Source: JBCAWW01 sp039024315 (GTDB taxonomy: Bacteria > Bacteroidota > Bacteroidia > J057). From it: DNA of 28,164 nucleotides. How positions within the stretch are numbered: the first letter of the stretch is position 1; each line of letters begins with the position of its first letter. A program made the position numbers and the translations under genes. Below, in pieces: positions 22,967 to 28,164 of the stretch. The stretch covers positions 1 through 28,164 of the forward strand of contig JBCCQN010000108.1 of NCBI GenBank assembly GCA_039024315.1, in the 5' to 3' direction. Under the pieces are notes generated by a model, which ran no database searches, was not told the DNA's origin, and saw only the letters and a program-made list of their open reading frames with translations.

Positions 22967-23182
22967 ATGAAATCCCTAAAATTGATCATCCCCTGCATTA
23001 TGTTTCTTGGTCTTAGCCTTACTGCCTGTGAAAGCGATACCTGCGTGGAAGTAGAAGATCAGGATTGTATTTGTGCGCTCATTTATCAGCCAGTTTGCGG
23101 GTGCAATGACAAGACCTATGGTAATTCCTGTCAAGCTGAATGCGCGGGAATCACCACTTATTCGGACGGTCCTTGTAACTAA
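22967..23182 (+). CDS. Kazal-domain lipoprotein, copy 2
   Basis: This is a 71-residue paralogue of the gene before it. The signal peptide MKSLKLIIPCIMFLGLSLTAC ends in a lipobox (Cys at residue 21, the same position as in copy 1). The Kazal domain reads CICALIYQPVCGCNDKTYGN, then SCQAECAGITTY and the final GPC. The central PVCGCN-KTY-N-C-AEC-GI-TY frame is shared with copy 1, while the region between lipobox and domain differs (acidic DTCVEVEDQD here). The two probably arose by tandem duplication. Different reactive-site residues would let them inhibit different proteases; that is inferred. A hairpin at 23200 ends the unit. Confidence 0.88.
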   Translation: MKSLKLIIPCIMFLGLSLTACESDTCVEVEDQDCICALIYQPVCGCNDKTYGNSCQAECAGITTYSDGPCN

Positions 23183-23199
23183 ATATCCAGAGAAATAGC

Positions 23200-23237
23200 C
23201 AAAATCTTTTTGTCCTGAGAGGGATGAAAAGATTTTG
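23200..23237. terminator. Terminator-like hairpin between convergent genes
   Basis: CAAAATCTTTT and AAAAGATTTTG form a perfect 11-bp AT-rich stem with a 16-nt loop. It lies between the Kazal gene and the convergent DUF3108-like gene, and could end transcription in both directions. Confidence 0.65.
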
Positions 23238-23270
23238 TGCTTTTAGGTATCCAATGATTTGAGCGAAGGG

Positions 23271-23288
23271 GAAGCGTTCTGCGCAGCA
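23271..23288 (-). repeat. Dispersed 18-mer, copy 3 (reverse strand)
   Basis: This is the exact reverse complement of the 18-mers at 3781-3798 and 11833-11850. It ends 1 nt before the 3' end of the minus-strand DUF3108-like gene. Confidence 0.85.
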
Positions 23289-23289
23289 G

Positions 23290-24051
23290 CTATAAAAGCT
23301 CAAACTTCCAAGGAAGGTCAAAGACTTCTATGCTGATGATTTTACGGGGCCGCTCTTTGCTTAGGAAGACGATTTGGGAGGGATCGCCGCCAATCAATTC
23401 TACGCGCAAGCATTCAAAGGTACCAGCAGGCACGGTCTTTATTACGGTACCCGTTACCTTAAGGTGAATATTGTCGAGTTGGGCGTAGAGGCCATTAAAC
23501 CAAGGAAATTTGATTTCAGTGCCTTCCTCTAGCTCGAGGGTATGTAGGAGATGAAAGGCCGCAGTACGTTCCTGTGTACCTGCTGGAAGCTTAGCATCTA
23601 CAAGCAGACGGCCTTGTCTTTTGTGATCAGGGCGAGGAAATTGAGAGTGCCCTTGCACATTTTGACCCACCCACTTGATAGTAACGTCGAGTTGATTTTC
23701 GCCAATCTTACCCCTCACTTCATGGGCGACAGGGCTAAGCGTATTTTGACTTAACCTCGTTCGAATGATTTCTTCTATGCCAGCTAGATCTAGCGTACTA
23801 TGCTCTTCGACCAACCAGCTGTCTGGTTCGCGAAAGACACTCACCCGCATGGCACCCGCTTCAATGTCGTTTTGTAAAATGCGGTAAAAATATTCTGATT
23901 CGCGCATCCGCTCAGCAACTGGCTGAAAGCTGGTGAGTACATTGGGGGTAGCCGGCTTGTTTTGGGGCGCATTGCTTTGTTGCTTATGGGAGGGCGACTG
24001 ACAAGCGCAGAAGAGGGCTAGACTACAGAGAAGTAAATTTCGCAATTGCAT
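23290..24051 (-). CDS. DUF3108-like lipoprotein
   Basis: This 253-residue lipoprotein has a signal peptide ending in LALFCAC (Cys about residue 17), followed by a Gln/Pro/Asn-rich linker to about residue 40. The rest is beta-rich, and the C-terminal half carries the pattern VIKTVPAGTFECLRVEL, then IVFLSKERPRKIISIEV, typical of DUF3108 proteins: the protein 'PAGTF.C..V' strand pair near the end. Such proteins are thought to be periplasmic beta-barrels of unclear function, related in fold to lipoprotein-handling LolA-type proteins. The gene is divergent from the sigma-54 activator; only 47 nt separate the two starts, including a small inverted repeat (24054-24069), so joint regulation is likely. 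Confidence 0.75.
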   Translation of the reverse strand: MQLRNLLLCSLALFCACQSPSHKQQSNAPQNKPATPNVLTSFQPVAERMRESEYFYRILQNDIEAGAMRVSVFREPDSWLVEEHSTLDLAGIEEIIRTRLSQNTLSPVAHEVRGKIGENQLDVTIKWVGQNVQGHSQFPRPDHKRQGRLLVDAKLPAGTQERTAAFHLLHTLELEEGTEIKFPWFNGLYAQLDNIHLKVTGTVIKTVPAGTFECLRVELIGGDPSQIVFLSKERPRKIISIEVFDLPWKFELL

Positions 24052-24053
24052 AA

Positions 24054-24069
24054 TCGGGTTCTTACCCGA
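24054..24069. promoter_or_regulatory. Inverted repeat in the divergent promoter region
   Basis: TCGGGT and ACCCGA form a perfect 6-bp inverted repeat around TCTT, in the 47-nt gap between the DUF3108-like gene and the sigma-54 activator. It could be an operator serving both, possibly for the activator itself. Confidence 0.35.
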
Positions 24070-24098
24070 AAATTAAGGATTTTCTCTATCTTCCCCTT

Positions 24099-25037
24099 AT
24101 GTCGCAAAACGCTTTTCCTGCCATTATTGGTCATAGTCCTAGTATGCAGCGAATCTTTCAGATTGTAGAAAAGGTCGCGGCTACTGATGCCAATGTGCTG
24201 TTGCTGGGCGAAAATGGGACCGGAAAGGAATTAATTGCGCAGGCGCTGCATCATCAATCTAGGCGTGGCAAGCAGCCCTTTGTGAGCGTCGATATGGGGG
24301 CGATCAGTGAGACCCTATTTGAATCAGAGCTTTTTGGTCACGTCAAAGGGGCCTTTACGGATGCACGCGAAAACCGAGTGGGGCGCTTTGAAATGGCACA
24401 AAAAGGCACTCTCTTTTTAGACGAAATTGGTAATCTCTCTTTGCCTTTGCAAGCAAAACTCCTGAGTGCTTTGCAGACGAGGCAGATCACAAGGGTGGGT
24501 GCCAATGTCTCTATAGCGGTAGATATCCGACTGATCTCGGCAACTAATTTGCCCATTCATAGTAAGGTGGAGGAGCGATTTTTTCGTCAAGACTTGCTTT
24601 ACCGCATCAATACTGTTGAAATTTATTTACCTCCTTTGCGAGAACGAAACGAGGATATTCCCCTCTTGGCGCAGCATTATCTCAAGCGTTATGCGGAGCA
24701 GTACGAAAAAGAGGTCAAACAAATCAGCGCTGCGGCTATGAAGCGTTTACGGGCTTATCCTTGGCCTGGCAACGTTAGGGAACTGCAGCATGCGATAGAA
24801 CGAGCGATCATCATGACCGAAAACGCCAGCCTACAAAGCGATGATTTTGCCTTAAACGGACGTTCAGCGAATCTAGGTACTTGGGAACTGCCAACCTATA
24901 AACTGGAACAGGTGGAGAGGATGGTGATTGAAAAAGTGCTTTCGCGGCATGGACATAATCTCAGTCAAGCAGCCAAAGAATTGGGCCTAAGTCGCGCTGC
25001 CCTTTACCGCAGATTGGATCGATATAATCTGCGCTAG
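24099..25037 (+). CDS. Sigma-54-dependent activator without sensor domain
   Basis: This 312-residue AAA+ activator would remodel sigma-54 RNA polymerase. The central domain begins almost at the N-terminus (IIGHSPSMQRI, about residue 9). It shows Walker A GENGTGKE (37-44), the sigma-54 contact loop ELFGHVKGAFTDA (GAFTDA 84-89), Walker B GTLFLDEIGN (about 103-112), and the arginine-finger region around RFFRQDLLYRIN. A Fis-type HTH closes the protein (LSQAAKELGLSRAALYRRLDRYNLR). The usual N-terminal receiver or ligand domain (about 120 residues) is missing, so it must be constitutive or controlled by a partner or by expression. Its stop overlaps that of the convergent outer-membrane protein gene within the tetranucleotide CTAG. 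Targets are unknown. Confidence 0.93.
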   Translation: MSQNAFPAIIGHSPSMQRIFQIVEKVAATDANVLLLGENGTGKELIAQALHHQSRRGKQPFVSVDMGAISETLFESELFGHVKGAFTDARENRVGRFEMAQKGTLFLDEIGNLSLPLQAKLLSALQTRQITRVGANVSIAVDIRLISATNLPIHSKVEERFFRQDLLYRINTVEIYLPPLRERNEDIPLLAQHYLKRYAEQYEKEVKQISAAAMKRLRAYPWPGNVRELQHAIERAIIMTENASLQSDDFALNGRSANLGTWELPTYKLEQVERMVIEKVLSRHGHNLSQAAKELGLSRAALYRRLDRYNLR

Positions 25038-25660
25038 CGATAAAGCAAACGCAGGCCAAGCCCCAAAGAAAAGGGTCGGTAACGTCGGTTGACGGAATAA
25101 TCGGTGACCGCTAAGCGAAACATCGGTTCGAAGGCAAACTTAAAAGTTTGGTTAAGCTCTACTTCGGCCCCCAGTCCCAACAAATAACTCATAGAGACAT
25201 CATTGAGCTGATCATTGAAAAATGAGAAGTCGCCCCCATGTCCGTGCAAAAACCAGTCTGTGGCAATACCCGTCGAAAGATAAACAAAGGCTGGGCCTTG
25301 GTTGAGAGGACACTTGACCGTAAGTGGGAAACTCAGATAGCTAAAGCGATAGCGAGTTATGTCAATTTGCGTCAAATCATCTGAAAGGCGGGTTTGTTTA
25401 TACCCCCGATCTGCATATTGGATACCGAGACGGAGCGTTACCCAAGGGGATAACCAATACTGCGTCACCACCCCAAAGCTGGCGGTCGTCTTAGCATTTT
25501 CAATAAGCTGAAAATTTTCCTGCTCTTCGTAAGAATACAAAAAGGTAGAGGGGCTGGAACGATCAGGCGATAGCAAAAATCCAAAGGAGATCAGGCCATC
25601 CTGAGCGATCAGCGGACTAAGGGTGCAAGCGAGCAAGATTACGATAACAGCACGTAACAT
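25034..25660 (-). CDS. Outer-membrane beta-barrel protein (PorT/OmpX-like)
   Basis: This 208-residue protein is a predicted small outer-membrane barrel. I start at ATG 25660 (MLRAVIVILLACTLSPLIAQ, a good Sec signal cut near AQ-DG); an ATG 27 nt upstream is open but would overlap a promoter box. The mature part alternates hydrophobic and polar residues as in beta-barrels: ASFGVVTQYWLSPWVTLRLGIQYADRG, YRFSYLSFPLTVKC and TFKFAFEPMFRLAVTDYSVN, and ends in LGLRLLYR with an aromatic/basic end typical of strand closure. It resembles the outer_membrane_beta-barrel/PorT-like families common in Bacteroidota. Function is unknown. TATCTTTG (25685-25692) suits a -7 promoter box about 25 nt before the start. 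Confidence 0.8.
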   Translation of the reverse strand: MLRAVIVILLACTLSPLIAQDGLISFGFLLSPDRSSPSTFLYSYEEQENFQLIENAKTTASFGVVTQYWLSPWVTLRLGIQYADRGYKQTRLSDDLTQIDITRYRFSYLSFPLTVKCPLNQGPAFVYLSTGIATDWFLHGHGGDFSFFNDQLNDVSMSYLLGLGAEVELNQTFKFAFEPMFRLAVTDYSVNRRYRPFSLGLGLRLLYR

Positions 25661-25684
25661 GGAATTGCCAAGGTGTTGGAATGC

Positions 25685-25692
25685 CAAAGATA
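25685..25692 (-). promoter_or_regulatory. Candidate -7 box for the beta-barrel gene
   Basis: On the minus strand this reads TATCTTTG, a full match to TAnnTTTG. It puts transcription start about 20 nt before ATG 25660 and would make the upstream ATG 25687 unusable. A TTG at ideal -33 spacing is lacking. Confidence 0.5.
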
Positions 25693-25730
25693 AGGTATTT
25701 ATCGCAATGGAGCATTAAGGATGGCTAAAT

Positions 25731-25767
25731 GGAAAAATAAAAGGGATGATCTGTGCAAGATCACCCC
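25731..25767 (-). terminator. Terminator after the glycine-rich surface protein gene
   Basis: GGGATGATCT (25743-25752) and AGATCACCCC (25758-25767) form a stem with one mismatch and a 5-nt loop. On the minus strand it is followed by CCTTTTATTTTTCC (T-rich), as expected for the gene ending at 25792. Confidence 0.75.
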
Positions 25768-25791
25768 TCGAATATTTAGAAAGCTTGTCGT

Positions 25792-28128
25792 TTATTGGAG
25801 GACGATTTTTTGTGTTTCAGTGCCATACTGATTGATAGCTCTGACAAAATAGATGCCTCTGGCCCATTGCTGGATGTTGACGGTCTCACGGAGATTGCTT
25901 TGAGTGGCTGTGGTATTTCTCTGCCAGAGAACGCTACCATTGAGATCTACAATTTGGATTTCTCCCTCTGCGATAGAAGCCGCAATCTCTACAAAATCGG
26001 TGGCCGGATTTGGATAAACCGAAATTTTGATCGGATCAATGCTCTTTTGCAGTTTGAGTTCAACGATAGAGCTAAAAGCCGTTTGTCCGTCAAAATCTAC
26101 TGATTTGATGCGGTAGTAGATCGCTTTTTGGTTTGATCTGGCTGCTTCGGAATCTTGGAAGCTATAGCTGGTACGCTCTTGGCCGCCAATTGCAGGATGA
26201 TTGCCCACAGTTTGGAAGAGTCGTGTATCAACTGATCGCTGGATTTCAAAGTGGGAAACTCCTTCTTCGGCAGCAGTGATCCATTGTATGGAGGCTTGCT
26301 TTGATTCCCATTTTGCGGTGATGTCGATAAATTCGACCGGTAGCAGTTCGGCTGACATCTCGATCGTGATACCGGAGATATTGCTTTCTGTACCCCCATC
26401 ATTGACATACATACTGATCGTACGATCAGACATATCGGGTGAGCCGGCGACATTGTGATAATGGATCATCGAGATGACGCTAGCATAATCATTGGTCGGT
26501 GCTGCTCCACTGATAATTAGCCTTTGATTATCGTTGCTGTAAGTAAGGACTAGATTGGCAGGAATGCTACCGACCACGCTAAGATATTCATCTGTACCAT
26601 TGAGCGGGTTACTGAGATCCACGATCAAGAGTTGCATCTCGGTATCATCTTCGTCCGAAACGTCAATGTCTTCGACCGCTACGATAGGAGTCGAAACATT
26701 GAGCAAATTATGAGTAGTGGAATTATTATAGCCGGGGCCATCTTTATCAAGGTCTAAGACCGGAGGTTTAGAACAGTCCTGCAAAACTAGATTACTAAAT
26801 ATTGCGCCATCTTGGCCCGCATAGGCACCATGAGTGGTATGAGAGTGTACACGATTGGTGATACTAGAAATAAATAAGCCAGCATCTCCGCCCTCATATG
26901 ATACAGAAATTGCATTAGGGATCGGATTGGGGCTATTGACGTAGCCACCACCACCGCCTCCGCCGGGTCCATGTTGGTTTGCCGTATAGACTGTGGCGCC
27001 ATCGCCCCCCGAGACATCTATGGTAAGATTTTCCGGATTGATATAATGATTGACCTTGAGCAGTACGGAACCGCCGGCGCCGCCACCACCTCCGCCATCA
27101 TTGAAGTGGACATCTTGGGCATCTTGAGCGTTTGCGTAGATATTATTTGCTTGTGGAACTTCAAAATTGTCGGCTATGATGATTACGATACCAGCGCCAT
27201 TGCTTGCTGCTATCGTGAGGCCATTGTTTTGGTGCCCACCACCGCCGCCGCCACCTAAGAATAACTTTGGTACGCCTGCATTATATTGATCTTGTAGCTC
27301 CAAGCCACCAATACCTCCTTTGTTGATATCACTAGCATTACCTGGCTTCCAGCCCCAACCGCCTTTGCCGCCACTGCCGTAGTTGCCACCTCCGCCTCCG
27401 CCAGCATTATGGTCATTGCCGCCGCCGCCGCCGTTGGCCATTTTGCCACGACAAGCTGCCGAAGCCACCTCCGTAATGCCTTCTCCTTTAATGCCACCTT
27501 GACCAGAGTTAAAATCACAGATATAAGTTGTGCCGCCAGCTTTAGCCTGGCCATTGAGTTCGCCTCCCCTAAAACCGACAGTTTGAACGTTGATCTCATC
27601 ACTCATTGTGAGGGTACCCGTAGCTTCAATCGCTAGAATTCCACCGATTGTACCATTCCAAGGAGCCGCTGTCAAAGTACCCGCAATAATAGCGTCTTCA
27701 TATACTGGGATTCTCACCAGTTGTACCAAATCTGCTACGGTGTAATCCCCGCAAACAAAATAGTCAAAGCTGATAGTATTGCCGGATATCCCAGTAACCG
27801 TATGAAATTCATAATTACCTGCGTTACCAAAATCACTGACGTCTCCATAGGTAGAGTCATCCGCTACAGATATTTGGGCGCCTTTCATTTGAATCAGGAG
27901 GGCTTTATCGCCAACCGAAAAAGCGCTTGCATCTGCTACATCCACAGATTGAACATTGATAGCGCTAACCGAAGTGTAATCATTGACAATACCGCTGATA
28001 GCGGTGGGAGTGGAAGTTGATGACAGGATGCCTGCCAACAAAACTATTCCGAGAACTGATGCAACTAGGGTCTTTGTACTGAGTCGGTTGTATATCTTAG
28101 AGCCGACTGAAAGTAAATGTTTGTTCAA
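25792..28128 (-). CDS. Glycine-rich T9SS-exported surface protein
   Basis: This 778-residue protein is predicted to be displayed or released by the type IX system. The N-terminus has a Sec-type hydrophobic segment after a longer polar head (LVASVLGIVLLAGILSSTST, about residues 22-41). Residues of about 45-230 are beta-rich. Residues of about 230-420 contain four clusters of 5-7 consecutive glycines (e.g. NGGGGGNDHNAGGGGGGNYG, FLGGGGGGGHQN, NDGGGGGGAGG, GPGGGGGGGYVN) spaced in beta-rich sequence, as in bacterial glycine-rich adhesin-like proteins. A cadherin-like or Ig-like unit follows at about 500-590 (SMYVNDGG), then a fibronectin-type-like region, and finally a type A sorting domain (SVYPNPATDFVEI, GEIQIVDLNGSVLWQ, RGIYFVRAI, QKIVLQ). 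No enzyme domain is seen. Only 36 nt upstream of the start lie in the window. Confidence 0.9.
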   Translation of the reverse strand: MNKHLLSVGSKIYNRLSTKTLVASVLGIVLLAGILSSTSTPTAISGIVNDYTSVSAINVQSVDVADASAFSVGDKALLIQMKGAQISVADDSTYGDVSDFGNAGNYEFHTVTGISGNTISFDYFVCGDYTVADLVQLVRIPVYEDAIIAGTLTAAPWNGTIGGILAIEATGTLTMSDEINVQTVGFRGGELNGQAKAGGTTYICDFNSGQGGIKGEGITEVASAACRGKMANGGGGGNDHNAGGGGGGNYGSGGKGGWGWKPGNASDINKGGIGGLELQDQYNAGVPKLFLGGGGGGGHQNNGLTIAASNGAGIVIIIADNFEVPQANNIYANAQDAQDVHFNDGGGGGGAGGSVLLKVNHYINPENLTIDVSGGDGATVYTANQHGPGGGGGGGYVNSPNPIPNAISVSYEGGDAGLFISSITNRVHSHTTHGAYAGQDGAIFSNLVLQDCSKPPVLDLDKDGPGYNNSTTHNLLNVSTPIVAVEDIDVSDEDDTEMQLLIVDLSNPLNGTDEYLSVVGSIPANLVLTYSNDNQRLIISGAAPTNDYASVISMIHYHNVAGSPDMSDRTISMYVNDGGTESNISGITIEMSAELLPVEFIDITAKWESKQASIQWITAAEEGVSHFEIQRSVDTRLFQTVGNHPAIGGQERTSYSFQDSEAARSNQKAIYYRIKSVDFDGQTAFSSIVELKLQKSIDPIKISVYPNPATDFVEIAASIAEGEIQIVDLNGSVLWQRNTTATQSNLRETVNIQQWARGIYFVRAINQYGTETQKIVLQ

Positions 28129-28164
28129 ATATGAAAATTTATACGATTAATGGTATAATATAAA

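Noticed and set aside
22586..23182. Kazal genes as immunity proteins for the RHS toxin
   Set aside because: They lie far downstream behind terminators and a regulator gene, and a Kazal fold would fit protease targets rather than an L,D-transpeptidase-like tip.
27255..27602. Ala-rich minus-strand frame in the glycine-rich gene
   Set aside because: It is produced by GGN codon runs read in another frame on the same strand.
9615..28128. Idea that the two T9SS proteins and the RHS gene form one T9SS locus
   Set aside because: The RHS protein lacks a sorting domain, the T9SS cargo genes face the other way, and no T9SS machinery gene is present; cargo genes are scattered in such genomes.
1..28164. 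tRNA genes, CRISPR arrays, IS elements or prophage
   Set aside because: No cloverleaf-like sequences, no regularly spaced direct repeats and no transposase, integrase or phage proteins were found on reading the window.

Overview
The window looks like chromosomal DNA of a Bacteroidota bacterium, most plausibly a Saprospiria/Lewinella-type environmental lineage (inferred from content; no marker gene is present). Three signs point there. Two large exported proteins end in type IX secretion (T9SS) type A sorting domains. Start codons sit behind A-rich leaders rather than Shine-Dalgarno sites, with occasional TAnnTTTG promoter boxes. There is also a very large Sec-exported RHS protein of the kind common in this phylum. 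No tRNA, rRNA, CRISPR array, transposase or phage gene was found.

Layout. 1-1239: the 3' part of a sensor histidine kinase and its OmpR-type response regulator. 1310-5584: two lipoproteins that probably act together in extracytoplasmic sugar metabolism, a DUF1080 (3-keto-disaccharide hydrolase type) protein and a beta-propeller/HEAT/cytochrome c protein. The start codon of the second lies inside a near-perfect 21-bp hairpin. 5585-5799: a convergent spacer packed with palindromes. 5800-8899 (minus strand): an acetyltransferase, a CorA-type Mg/Co transporter and a TPR protein. 9069-11753: a small exported protein convergent with a T9SS-exported choice-of-anchor J protein, separated by a strong terminator.

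11956-19314: a 2277-residue RHS protein followed 15 nt later by a small exported protein. The RHS core ends in DPDG. The last ~205 residues form a distinct, AT-rich tip with an H...SHGC motif like that of YkuD-type L,D-transpeptidases. I read this as a polymorphic toxin with a cell-wall-active tip and a periplasmic immunity protein; this is the most interesting system in the window. It is followed by three unrecognised exported proteins (19443-21946). The spacers in front of two of them are duplicated copies of one module carrying a hairpin with a conserved loop and covarying stems.

22248-23182: an orphan LuxR-type HTH protein, whose upstream region shares a 33-bp block with that of the RHS gene, and two Kazal-domain lipoproteins. 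23290-25660: a DUF3108-like lipoprotein divergent from a sigma-54 activator without a sensor domain, then an outer-membrane beta-barrel protein whose stop overlaps that of the activator. 25792-28128 (minus): a glycine-rich T9SS-exported surface protein.

Across the window a short motif built on CGCAGAACG recurs in genes and spacers (seven exact 9-mers, including three copies of one 18-mer), suggesting a genome-wide dispersed element.
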